The notes under the pieces were generated by a model. It saw only the letters and a list, made by a program, of their open reading frames with translations, did not search any database and was not told where the DNA came from. From positions 18,129,553 to 18,193,552 of the forward strand of contig NC_082594.1 of assembly GCF_030936135.1 (NCBI RefSeq): a stretch of 64,000 nucleotides of DNA, given 5' to 3'. Shown one piece after another: positions 12,950 through 24,634 of this stretch. The position numbers and the translations under genes were made by a program. Numbering within the stretch: the first letter of the stretch is position 1; the number at the start of each line of letters is the position of its first letter. Origin of the DNA: Gavia stellata. Taxonomy: Eukaryota > Chordata > Aves > Gaviiformes > Gaviidae.

Positions 12950-13950
12950 CCGTAACAGACCAGGCTGCTCACGCAGCCCTCCACCCCCAGAAGCCAAAAC
13001 CCTCCCGGCTGCCGCCCGCGCCTCGCCGGTCTCACCTCTGCCAGGGCGACGGCTTTAAAGGCTCGCCCGAAGGATCAAAGCTTTGCTCGGCCCCACGCCC
13101 CGCTCCCAGCAGTAACCCCGGGCCCGCACCGAGGCGTCCCCACGGCGGCGGGTGCCCCACGGCGGCGCCGGCTCCGGGCCGGGCACCACATGGCTTCTCC
13201 CGGCGGCACAGATAAGCCAGCGCATCCTGACCGCGCTATCGGCCAACGCGCCGAGGACAGAAAGATTGTTCCCCCTGCCCCTCTCTCCCGCGAAGTGCGA
13301 CCCCGGCCCGGGGCACGGCCCCCCGCCGCCCCGGCCCCGGAGGCAGGCGGGCAGAGAGGCCGGCGCTGCCCGGCTCCACGCGGAGGCCAGGGGGGCCGCG
13401 GCCGGGGACTCACCAGGTGCAGAGCTTGGCCCCGAGCAGCGCCAGCAGCCGGCGCGGAGGCGCGGCGGCAGCCCCGGGCGCCGTCTCGGCCCCGGGCGCA
13501 GCGGCTGCCGCAGCACCGGGCGGCGGCGCCCCGGCAGCGGCCGCCTCCATGCCGCGGCGCTGCCCCGGCCCTGCGCCCGCCGAAAGGGAGGGAGGGCGGG
13601 CGAGAGGGCCCTGCGGAGGCGGCGGGCGGCGCTCGGCTGGAGGGAGGAGCGGCGGCACCGGGGCGGCGGAACGGAGCTCTGCTGGCGGTGGCCGAGCCGA
13701 GCTTTGTGCCCGCCGAAGGACCGCCCATAGGCGGAGCATGGCTTGTCCTGGGGCGGGTGGGCCGGAGCTCTGCTGCGGGATGCCCCTGCTGTTCCTTGCC
13801 CTTAGCGGGCCCCAGCCCCGCAGGTTTCCTTCCACCCGCTGGGTGCAGGTGAGAGCAGAGCAGAGCGGAGCAGAGCGGCAGCGAAGGGCGGCTCCAGAAG
13901 CGACAACGCGAAGTTCGTGTTCCTGCTCCCCAGCTCAGGCAACCTGCGGG
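12950..13950. promoter_or_regulatory. SLC35F2: CpG-rich promoter island of SLC35F2
   Basis: A roughly 1-kb stretch very rich in G+C and CpG surrounds coding exon 1 and drops sharply to AT-rich DNA on both sides. No TATA box stands out, as expected for a CpG-island promoter. The transcription start probably lies between about 13560 and 13900 on the minus strand, but the sequence alone does not fix it. Long open frames on both strands here are by-products of high GC. Confidence 0.75.
13414..13550 (-). CDS. SLC35F2: SLC35F2 coding exon 1 (start codon exon)
   Basis: First coding exon of solute carrier family 35 member F2, a multipass membrane transporter of the drug/metabolite-transporter fold. 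The human protein imports the drug YM155 and has been reported to carry queuine/queuosine. The ATG is at 13550-13548. The exon gives 45 codons plus two bases and ends in CTGCACCTG followed by the donor GTGAGT; the split Trp codon is completed in exon 2. The encoded cytosolic N-terminus is an Ala/Pro/Gly-rich tract, then LLALLGAKLCTW, matching the human GKLFTW end of exon 1. The start was chosen because human SLC35F2 also begins MEA at about this distance. The frame stays open upstream to about 13835, so a longer N-terminus cannot be excluded. It lies inside a GC-rich island. Only about 200 residues of the gene are in the window; the rest lies left of base 1. Confidence 0.88.
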
Positions 13951-16900
13951 GCTTCCCGGCAGCAGCCCCAGCCTGGTGCCCGGGTGCGGGTCCCCCCAAG
14001 GCCACTTCGGCCCCCGCCCCGCCACAGGCTGCAAGCCCCAGGACATGTGGAGGCCTGACTGCGGCTGGCCTCGTGTGCAGGCAGCTCAGGTCTCACCTTT
14101 CTTCCAGTTAAATGAGTCAAAGTAACTCTAAACCCTTCAATTTAACTTCTCCCAGCTTTGTGCACAGCCTTGAGCTCCTCCGTTTCTAAGGCTTCAACTC
14201 CCACCTCTCTGCTGACAACCCCCACACCCAATGATTTCCCTTGTCCTCTGTTCACCCACATCTCAGCAGAACTCACCTGTAGAACCTGGGGGAATTTTGC
14301 ATATCCTGAAGGTGTTGTTTTTTTTAATGACTCTCACTTTTAATGATGCTCTGTATGTGTCACAGGTGATGGACTCAAACCCCAGAGGTGCCTCCAGGAA
14401 GAGCAATCTCCTGCCCTCGTTGGTGCAAATGCCTGTCACTGTCCTGGCTGTGCCAGCATCCCTTCTGCCACAAGACGCTGTCTCCCTCTACCCTCACCTG
14501 TTCCCTGCAGAGCACCATGGTTTGATCTTTGCTCCCCCACACCACAAGTCTTTTTTCAGACACGTTTTTCCCTATCGCAGTTCTCTCATTCAAGCTGTGT
14601 TTATCTCCCTTTGCAATTACTCAAATCATCCTTGCAGAATGGGATTTAGGAGTGTAAAAGAGGCATTACTCTGCCATTTTCAGGTCATCTTTATTACTGC
14701 ATGTGCCTGACAGTCCCTTTTCAGCAGAAAGGTGAATTTTAGTCTCCCACTTCCCAAGGGCCAGGCCCTAACCACTAAGGTATTGGCTACATGGGAGAGG
14801 CTTGGTCCTCAAATCCCCTTTTTGACTCTGTGGTCATGTAATATTAAAGCTGCAGGTCAATATGAGAGAAAAGCTGTATAATTATATGACTTAAAAGAGC
14901 ATTCATAAATATACTGCTATATTTATATACATACACATACCCATTTCTATATTATATTGAGATTTTATGTATTTTTCCTTCACTTGTATAACAATAGTTT
15001 ATGGATTTTTTAATTTTGGATTCCTAATCCAATAAAAATCCTGTTGTGACTCCCACAAGAAATCAGTCTGTCAAGATTAGTTTCAGTGTTGTGATAGTTA
15101 TAAGTCAGGTCATGCAGGTCACAAATTTCCATAACTTAAAATAAAAACAAGATTAAAAAAAAAGAAGCAGAACTATCAGACCCTGCACATTTCATCATAT
15201 CTGAGCTCCACAACTGTGGTAATATTATCTTCGCCTCTAATTTTATTCATCCTATACCTGCAATCTGCTGCTGATTTCTTCAAAGATGGAGAATTGTGTC
15301 TTTGGTGCTTTTTGTCTCCATTTAAGCTCAGCTCTCAGAATTCCTTGCTACAGGTAGGCTGCAGCAGCCTCACGCCAGAAAGCCACTGCCAGGCTGGGGC
15401 TTTACACCAGAGCTGCTCAGCTGCAGAAGGATTGCAGTCCCAGAGGGGTATCTGTGTACTGTGAAAATATGAAAAAAAGTAATAAGAGTTTAAATAGCCA
15501 GGGATCTCTTTTTAATTTATTTTAACAAAAAAGAAATTGAAGGTTTGGGAAAAAAAAAAGAACAACAGCAACAACAGTTTTAATTTAAAAGTGCCCTCTG
15601 TTAGACTTTGGGGACTAAGTTCATTTCAGAGTATGATAAACTTTGCTATCTCAGGAAATTTTTATGGCTTGTGGACAACATGGCCATGAATGCAGAGATA
15701 TCTGAGACGTCTAAACATGACTTTGTGTTCAACTACTCCTCCTCCAGGCTCTTGATTTTAGCACGATTCAGGGTTCACCTGAAGTGTGACAGTGGATGTG
15801 TGTTTCTGGATTTTTGTCAGCCCCTGAGTTTACCTCATGCCAGAGCGAAGCGCCATGGCTGCCTGGAGCGTGTGCCGGCCAGGCTGCCTGGCTCTGGAGA
15901 CGCCCTCCATTCAGCCCAGAATTGGTATTATCGCTCCCCCGTGCTCTCTCACCAGTGGAAACTTGGGAGTGTGTGCAGCTAAGGCTGTGCATCCTCTTTC
16001 AGATACGAAAACTCAGTTCCCAGTGCTCTACAGAACTAACTAACTTCACTGGTTACTGTGTCTTTTCCACAGTGAGTGGAATCCCTGGGAGTGGCTATAG
16101 TTTATCTGTATGCAGGATGTATTTGGATGCTTAATGAGCCTCTAGACTAGTAGGCATAGACCTTTTTTTTAACCTAGAAAAACTGTTGACAAAGAACTAT
16201 TAGCAATACATTTGTAGAATTCTTTGAAAATGTATTCTTTCTATTCAAAATTTGTATCTAAATTTCAAACTATTTTGAAGTGTGATTGAAAGGAACAAAG
16301 AATCTAAATATTCCTTATAGTTGTTTATCTTCTAGAATGGTTGAAGGATAACCCAAAAGTAACAGCATAGCTTTTTTTGCTGCTTTTCAAAAAAAAAAAT
16401 TACTTTTGAGCTAAGAACAAATAAAAGAATTAGCACAGCCATAACAAATGAGACACAGACATAGCTCTCGTATCTTCATCTGCTTTCAATTCCTTTTTGT
16501 TAAACAGTTTTGTTTCAGTGTGTCTTATCTGTTTGTCCTGCTAAGAAAATCGTAAGTTTCAGTAGGTGATAAAAGTAGATAACAATGATAACAAGTAAAA
16601 ACACAGAACATAATTTTTTAGTTGACAGCTTCTGCTTTAAGTTTCAGGGAACTTAAAGTGCAATACCATTGTATGCCTAGAACCTTTATTGTGTACTACT
16701 GTAACAATATTATATTTTCTGCGTTTACCTTATCGACAAAAGGAAAGACAAAAAATATTGCACACATCTAACTTAAAATCTGAAATTGAAGAAGTGATTC
16801 CTTGTAAAATGATGAGCAAGCATAATTTTAGGGGTTTTTTAATTCAAGTATTTATGCCACTAGATGTCCTTCATGGTCAGATTATGGTTTCCTCCACAGT

Positions 16901-17519
16901 GGGGTTTTTTTTCCTATTTCTTTATCCATGCTACATACAAGAATTACTGTCTCTAAAGAAATTTATTTTGTTTAATGTAATACAATCCTAGAATAATAGA
17001 CTGATTTTTCCTTGATTAAGCTTTTTCAGGGAAAATATCAACATAAGGATTTTTCAAATAGAAATAATTATAAAAGCTCCTGTTTTATTATGACATAAAA
17101 TGTTATTTATTTTTTAATACAACAATTGCATGTTTTCACATTTCCAATTTTTCATCATCGTACACCACCTCTCCAACATAACCACTTTTCTCTTAGAAAA
17201 ATACAGGAAGGAAACAAAGGTCAAACTAATGAGTGAAATTAGGATAAACAACTGGAACAATAAAACAATATGTAAGGCAGTTTCTTTCTGCTGCTTCATT
17301 ATTTTCTTCTTATTTTTCCTAGTTAAAAGACAGTTAAAAACGTTTGAAAACTGTCTGGAAGAACTGTGCAGCCTTGGGAACTTGAATGATAGGACTGAGA
17401 TTAAACTTATCACTACAGAGCACAATGTCATTTATCGGGAAACTCGTAACAAAGATTTGTAGCATAAACTCATCATTTGGAAATTATTAGGAACTAAGGT
17501 AAATAAATACTTGCTGTTC
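13951..17519. other. Intergenic, upstream of SLC35F2
   Basis: No gene was recognised. Moderately GC sequence near the island becomes AT-rich. Open frames at 14231-14710 and 15608-15982 resemble no family I know and their codon pattern is not convincing. Confidence 0.5.
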
Positions 17520-18030
17520 CCAAGATGGCCATGAGCTGAAAAGGCCTAATAGCTGCACAAAGGGCAAATGTAATCCTAGGATGCATACGCTGTAATCAAG
17601 ACAGAGATGTGTTAGACTATACAAAGTCCTGGAGAGGCTTCTTCTGAAATATGGTGTATGTGCTAGTTACTCATATTCAAGAAAAATGTGCAGAAAGATG
17701 CAAAAGGATCTATAGGAGACCATGGGAGCTTGGCTTGTTAGTCTAGCAAAGGACACGAGACGGGACTGCTATCAAAAAATGCACTGAGAGCAAACCCTAG
17801 AAAAAGAAAGAAACTTTTTAAAGTAAAAGACAGTGTTAGCACAAGAACAACATGTATACATGAAATATTATTAGGTTTAGGCTGAAAATGAGAAGACAGT
17901 TCCTTACTAATATTTGCTATACAGCTGTCTCTATTAGGACCATCAGGTCCTGGAACAGATTTTCCATAGGAGTAGCAGAAACAAGAAGATTACTACCTGA
18001 CAGCAGGACATTAGCCCTGATAGCCAAGAG
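17520..18030 (+). mobile_element. Ancient, decayed CR1/L3-type LINE 3' region
   Basis: Conceptual reading of the plus strand, interrupted by stops and shifts, retains the order of features of the CR1 ORF2 C-terminus. First comes KANVILGCIRCNQDRDVLDY (like the ANGIL-CIRNGVxSRSRDV region), then a central part with many breaks, then ENEKTVPY and VLEQIF segments near the place of the conserved WNRLP region. It is much older than the other CR1 copies in the window. The boundaries are approximate. Confidence 0.55.
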
Positions 18031-20694
18031 ATTCCTTCCTGCTCTCTGTCTGTAGAAAAAAAGGATTTGCAGACAAAGAAAATCACAATTTTAAAATTTA
18101 AATATTCTAACATTCTCTAAAATTGGCCATAAAAATATTAATCTGAGAAACATCACAGTAAGCTACTTAGGGCAAAAACACGCCATATGGCTGCACCGAC
18201 ATATCCTGCGGTGCAGTGGTGGATCTGCTGTCTCTACCAAGAAGGAATATGAAGCAGAATGCATTTCCACATCACAATGTCAAAAAAGGTATTAACTAAG
18301 CAAAAGCAACCGAACGAGGAAGGGTGAGAATTTCAATATATTGAGAGTTTTATTTAAGATAAAAGATCAAGAATGGAATTCAGGTACTTGATTGTTGTTG
18401 AAAATCACCAGAGCCAATGGAAATGGCAAGATGGAGGGTGGCATTCAATCTCTCTTGCTCTTCAATCTGCTTTGATTGAATCTGCTCTTCAGTCCTCAGA
18501 CAGATTTCTTTCTCGTAAGAGAATCGTATTCTCCCAGTGGTTTCATGGAATAGCATTTCACACCTCTGAGTGTGCAGCAGCAGCCTACAATAAGACCTCT
18601 TCAACAGGCATCTTCTGCTCTTTGGACTAAACAGAATAGTTTTGATTTTTTTTAGTTGATCGCCCTGGCGACTATGAAAACAATATTTGAAAAGACCCAG
18701 GAAATTGCCTAGAGTTTCCTCTATACAGACTAGGGTACAACTCTATCTGAAAGCTTTCCACATTATTTAGGAATTACAGCCCAATGAATATTCTCAAAGT
18801 TTGGGAAGACTTTGCATTTTGTTTTCCAGGGAGGAACTCCTGGCAATACGAATTCGGTGGGGATCAAGTGGGTGCACTTGGCTGCATTTCTGCCAGACTG
18901 GGCAAAGCACACAGAACAGTTATTCTGGCCTGCACTACAAGCCTGGGATCTGATAACCCGGTGTGCGTTGTGTCCACCATTCAGTTCATGACTTCAGCAT
19001 GGCATCCCTGCCCTGCTCTGGTATGGGATGTTGGGAGTCATAACTCCGGGGGACTGACTGGCTTTCCTTTTCTAGGATGAACCATTATGCTGAGCCTTCC
19101 TCCTCAGGCTGCGTGGTCCTGCCCCTTCTCTGGTATTCATCTAATCCTGCTGGGAGCCCATGCAGCTGGTTGAGCCACCAGAAAACATCTTGGGATTGTG
19201 GGGGTTATTTTTTTTTTCTTAAATAAGATCAGTGTTTTATTGACTCCGCTCTCTGAATCAGATTCCTCTCAAGGAGAGGACCTGCAGTTCCAGTGCAAAG
19301 GCAGAGGCATACCAGGTAAGGGGTTGGGGTGACAAGAGCAGCTCTGATGTAGATCCATTTTGTCAGGATTGGGTTCTTCTTGGGGAGGCACATTTTAGCT
19401 GTGCTCCCACCCCATTTTTAATATAACCAGATTAGGAATTTTAGTCTTTAAAAGAAAATCACTAACAAAGTAGTCTGTTTACTATATTGATCCCATTTTT
19501 TTATCAAAATACCCTGTGACACTGCACTCAGGCTTGATATTACAGGAAAAATACAATCAGTGTATATTTAATTGCAAAACTTGTCATTCTGAGATGTTTC
19601 TTAACTAAGACTGCATTGTTTCCTTAGTATTCATTTCCGATTACTTGCTTGTCTGTGATGGGATATTGCCATAATGATCAAGACTAAACTCACCGTGGCA
19701 AAGGCCAGAATCCACAATTGATCTGCCCTGCATGTGTGTGAATGCCAGACTTTGCATCGTGTGATTTACCTTTAAATCTTACCACTTGTATACAGGCTAG
19801 GGCTGAGAAGAGACTAATCAGGTGCTGCCAAAAACAGGCTTAAGGGTAGGACAGTATTTTACAGGCAGACGAGACCCTGTCTCCACTCCCAATCTAGCAG
19901 AAGAGTTGGGACAGTCTTTCAAAGGTTGTTTTTATACCTTACTAGTACTTTCACTTTTCCTTCACACCTTGGCAAAAGAGTTGTAGGTAAGAATGTCTAA
20001 GGCAGGATTGTGATGGTCCACCACAAACAAAATGTGGTTTCCAGGCAGAAGAAATTGTTTCATTAGATCAACTAGTATAATTTGAAGACAGTTTAGCTTG
20101 ACACACAAGCAGTTCATCCAATTGGACTTGCAAGGTTGCAGACTTGGCCTGGGTCAATGCGGTATTATTAAGATGGGGAACTGAGAAAGTGGTTTTCTGA
20201 AAGAGCTTGCACCAGCGTATTTACCTCATCAGTGAAAAACTGGATGTGAGGCAGTATATCGTGCAGCTGTGCAGTCTGTGATGCACAGATAAATGGTCAT
20301 CTCTGAAAGAAGAAGTAAAGAAAAGCTAGTTCTTTTGTTCCTGTCCATTTTTGCCATATTCTTGTTTTCAAGTGTTGAATACAGTATCTCTATATTGCAT
20401 GTATTTAAGACATGACAGGCTCCCTTTAAATAATCTGCCTACCCTGAAATGCTCTGTGTGGTATTTGTGGGGTTTATAAATCATAAAATTTCTAGTAATC
20501 ACACTGTGAGCCTCTGTAGTCTCCAGTAGTACACTATCAGTACTACAAATATTAAACTCTACTCTGAATTGTATTTATTTTGCACACGAATGTCGTAATT
20601 ATTATAAGGCAAGCACATGGATGTAATTCTCCAGCTTTTTCACCCTAATGAATGTTCCTTTCAAAGTGTTTCTTAGGGTTTATAAAAAAATATT
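18031..20694. other. Intergenic, nothing firmly identified
   Basis: Contains overlapping open frames on both strands near 18373-18630 and a 98-codon plus-strand frame at 18784-19080. None matches a family I recognise. The rest is AT-rich. Confidence 0.45.
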
Positions 20695-21190
20695 GATAGA
20701 ATTGCAGAATAATTTCGGTTGGAAGGGATGTCTGGAGGCCATCTAGCCCAACCCCCCGCTTAAAACAGGGTCAGCTAGCTGTTCAGGGCCATGTCCTGTT
20801 AAGCTTGAATATCTCCAGGGTTGGAAATTCCACAACTCTCTGGGTCCCCGTTCCAGTGTTTAAGTACCCTCATGGTAAAAAAAAAAAAAAACCTTATCTC
20901 TAGTCAGAAATTCCCTTGCTGCAAATTGTGATTGTCGGCCTTTGTCCTTTTGCTGCGTGCCGCCAAGAAAAGTCAGGCTCTGTCTTCTCTACATCCTCCC
21001 ATCGGGAAGGTGAAGACTACAAGAAGATCCCCCTTAGCCTTCTCTTCTCCAGGTTCCCTCGGCTTCTGCTTGGATGTCATATGCTGCAGACCCCTGACCA
21101 TCTTGGTGGCCTCCACTGGACACCCTCTTACATGACATTTTCTTTTTTGTACTGGAGAGCCCAAACCTGAACACAGTAATGCTTATTGAG
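20695..21190 (-). mobile_element. CR1 LINE 3' fragment, diverged
   Basis: The plus strand shows the reverse complement of a CR1 3' end: atagaattgcagaataattt, ggttggaagggat, ggccatctagcccaaccccc, then ctctgggtccccgttccag and, near 21165, ccaaacctgaacacagta. A poly(A) run interrupts it at about 20877-20892. The open frames in 20916-21170 are antisense by-products of this element. Confidence 0.78.
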
Positions 21191-23061
21191 CTGATGATGC
21201 AGGGTTATTTCAGTAGTTTTAACACTTAATGTCTCAGAAGCATGGTTTCTGCCAGTTCCTTTCTGAAGTCTTACATTGCCTTACTTATCTATTGTTTCTT
21301 CATTCTTTTTGCTGTTGATATCTATATTGAATGAAGTGTTATTTATTCTTAGGAAAGACATTGTTCTTAAAATCGAACCATGTCTTCTGACATTTTAAAC
21401 CATACTTGGAGGAAAAGCACTATGTAGAAGCATATTAGGTGTTACAAAAGAAAAAGCAGAAATTGAGTATCAACTTCAATGTGGAACCAAGATCAATTTT
21501 TTTTTTCTTCATCTTAGTTTTTGTCAGTATCAACAAAGTGTGAGTAATACCAGACTTTTGAATGGTGTAAAATAAAACTATTGTACGTGTAAAAAGATAC
21601 TGTAGAAAACAGATACTATAAGGTTACACAAATAATGCAGAGCTAAACAGCTTTAAATTGTTTTTACTAAAATTCCTACAAATACAAAAGCCATTTCATT
21701 AGAATTTCCTGCTTGAATTAAATTTTAGTTAAATAACATGCTCATGTTTCATATCACTTCCTTCTTAGAAAAACAATTACCTTTTTCTATTTCGGTATTA
21801 AGTATTTAAAGATTTTTTTTTTTTAATATGTCTGTTCTTTTATCCATGTTGGTGTTTATGTCTTGGTATTTTTATTCCGAATGGTTCCTAAATGCTTTCT
21901 TTAAGTGAGGAGAGAGAGGAAAATGTTTTGTAAAAGTATAATAAAAGTTAAAGAGGTTAGGTGTCAACCAGACCTGCGGAACAGCATTCCACTCTCTGTT
22001 TTAATCTTGGCAAGACAGTCCACTAATGAGTAAATTATGTAAGCTGTGCCTTTAACATAGCATTACTTTAGTTGAACTTTCACCATGTGGGAAGATATTG
22101 GAAGATGTTTTGAACCTACAGTGAAATTGTGAAAGTGAAATTGTTTAGTTGTTCTCATAAATGAACACAAAATAAGTGACATTAATTTACTTTTTTTTTG
22201 GTCAATATGAGTGTCAGAAAATATTAGTCTTCCAGACACTTGCAGAGCTTATTTGCCAGGTTAGGAAAATGTTAAGTACCCACTTAACTTCATGTGTTGG
22301 AATGCTTTCCTAAACATTTTTACTAAGAAATGTAACTAGATAGTTTTAGTCATTCCTATTCCTTTTCCTATACCTATTAAGTAAGATTCCATTAGGACTA
22401 AGATTGATCACAGAATTCTCTTTATCTGACAGTCTTAATATATATGCAACCTTAGTAAAATCAATGTTATGTTGAAAAATAAATTAATGATAGAGGAATT
22501 ATTCTTGGAGATTCGTTGGGGGAGGGTTTACAAAAATAAAATATGTTCTTATCTGAAAGCTTAGCTGTTTCATGGTAAAGCTTTCTCTACATTTCAGAAT
22601 TTTATCTCATTTATAACAGTGTAAGGTACCAATAAGTCTATGAAATTTGCTAGTCTTGTTCAAAGATATGCAATTTATAACATTGACCAGAATTTTATTT
22701 GGTTTTTTTCTTACAACTTTTCTTTACATTCTTGGCCTTCAGTCCTAGAAACTACAAGTTAGGTCTTTCCACAAGAAATACACAGGCAAAGATTTGGTAT
22801 CCAAGACTGAATGACCATGTAACAGAGTACAATGATTGTTGCTTTGTCATTCTGTTTGAGTATCATAAATGCAAGATCTCATTCAAGAAAATGACTTATT
22901 ATTACATCTGTGAAAGAAGAAAAAGAATGACTAGACTGATTTACAGGAATCACTTGCATGATTTTATTACAAAGTCAGTTTTATTAAAACTGTAATTTTT
23001 GTCATGTGTCCTGTCTTTTGTTTACATTTTTTTTTCTGTGTGATGTCTCTTTGGCTTACAG
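21191..23061. other. Intergenic, AT-rich
   Basis: About 1.9 kb of AT-rich sequence with homopolymer runs. I see no gene, repeat boundary or conserved motif to report. Confidence 0.5.
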
Positions 23062-23332
23062 ATTTTTCAGGTACCCCCCTAACAACCACTTGATCCACCA
23101 ATATCCCTCAGTCCACCACTTACACCACCAAACGCTTTGCTACCATTACCCAGCCTACCAAACCACAATGATATCAGCCACAACTTCAGCAGTCACATCA
23201 CGACACCTCAGTATTACAGTGATCACTTCCAAGACCCCTCCTGTTTCTATAAGCAGTCTGTAGAAATCAATGGTTGTTCAGTTCTCTCAGCATGCTGAGG
23301 TACGCTCTCCTGTTATCTGCAGTGCATTAATG
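23062..23332 (+). other. Exon-like segment with consensus splice sites (unknown transcript)
   Basis: A long pyrimidine tract (23010-23060) ends in TTACAG, and again in TTTTTCAG at 23070; 270 bp later AATG|GTGAGT (23332/23333) is a strong splice donor. The segment is C/A-rich with many cac/acc triplets. No frame is open across its whole length: each of the three is stopped, so if it is an exon it is either non-coding or a decayed coding exon. One frame reads protein-like from about 23083 to a stop near 23297, with a Pro/Leu-rich start and then HNFSSHITTPQYYSDHFQDP. I do not recognise it. Confidence 0.3.
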
Positions 23333-24629
23333 GTGAGTCAGAACTTTTTCAAAGAGCTCTAATTACTTTTGCATTGTGAAAAGACCGTTGTGCTTCCTGG
23401 AGTTGTAAAGAGTACAATATATTAGACAATGCATACTCAAGAAAAAGAACTTTCTAAATTTGCAGTCAAATATGTATTTACTTGTATTTTGACCTAGCTG
23501 GAACTGTCAAGCCTTTTCCCATTTCCTTACACAACTAAGTCAGAACTTTACCAAAAGAAAGAAAAGGCATTCTGCTATTTGAAAATCACTGGCCAGGTTT
23601 TGATTACAGTTATACTGGAATAAATTCAGAGTGATTGCCAAGACTGTACATATACCTCTGAACTCGAACTTTGATCTAGTCACACTTCAAGGATCATCAC
23701 GAAGGCTTGCATAGAAAAATGACCTAAATCAAAGGACCAGGTAGCTGAGCTTGCCAGCTGGCTTTGGCTAGCTTTAACTACGGGATGTAGGCAAAAAAAG
23801 ATGTTACAAAAAATGCCTCTACAACTGTTTGACATAAATGCATCTATTTGAATGAAATATGAAAACCAGAATGTTTGGTAAGACTAATGAGGCTTAGTAA
23901 GTGTTGACCAAGGTAAGCTAGTTTTTATCTTCAGGTCTGGCTTGAAGAGAGCTGGCGATTGACCTGTAAAGCCAAGAGGAGAGCTGTGCATGCTTGGCAC
24001 TTCCCAGAAAGGGGGCCCGTGTTCATAAAATAACCCTCTTAAAAGCAGCTGGGTAATTGTTTTCCAAACTGTTTGATAGTCTCATATAGACAACTGCTTG
24101 TACTAAAAAACATTCATTATGGTGTTTCTGTTAGGGCAGTGAACCTGATGCTGTCATTTGAGGATACTTCAGAGAAGACAGTGGGGGAAACACATCTTAA
24201 CCACAGCAATTGGAATTTATTTCTGGCAAAAGTGTTTTTTATAAAAATGATCCATCTATAAAACTGTCGGTGGGTCTGATCCTGAAAACCACTGAGAATC
24301 TCCTCGGCACCGAGTGTTTTCCCTTTGGCTTCAGCAAAAAATACTTTATCAAAGTGCTTTTCCCATCTTAAAATGCCATTGGTCACAAACATGCGGACAC
24401 ATCTCCAGCATACCACACCAACAGCACAACACATCATCGCAACTTCTTACCACGGTTAATTATTGCTTACGCATCCACAGAGACCCAGTGTGTTCCGCAA
24501 GACACAATGGGCTAAACTCAACTTGCTTTTAAGGCAAGGTATGGATTTTGGCTGGTGAAATATGGACTTTTTCTATAATTCTGTGTTAAAATGTTTGTTT
24601 TTTAAAAAGTTGTACTTTAACGTTATTAC
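23333..24629. other. Intergenic, between exon-like segment and orphan GC island
   Basis: AT-rich DNA. A minus-strand frame at 24117-24437 (106 codons) lies just downstream, on that strand, of the GC island, but it shows no recognisable domain. Confidence 0.4.
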
Positions 24630-24634
24630 GGGTT

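Larger units (their letters stand above)
6955..13413 (-). other. SLC35F2: SLC35F2 intron 1
   Basis: A 6.5-kb first intron. It contains an old CR1 3' piece (7462-7760), a 16-base poly(G) run (7807-7822), a 13-base poly(C) run (10403-10415), a 19-bp direct repeat around a poly-pyrimidine tract (11000-11070) and a poly(A) run at 12779-12794. No further coding exon was recognised. Confidence 0.6.

Noticed and set aside
13055-14058. Long open frames (up to 323 codons) on both strands in the SLC35F2 island
   Set aside because: Composition artefacts of the CpG island; only the SLC35F2 frame ends at a splice donor in the right phase.
16689-17462. 100-110-codon frames on both strands in AT-rich intergenic DNA
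   Set aside because: Lys/Phe/Asn/Ile-rich products typical of AT-rich noise, no motif, no splice context.
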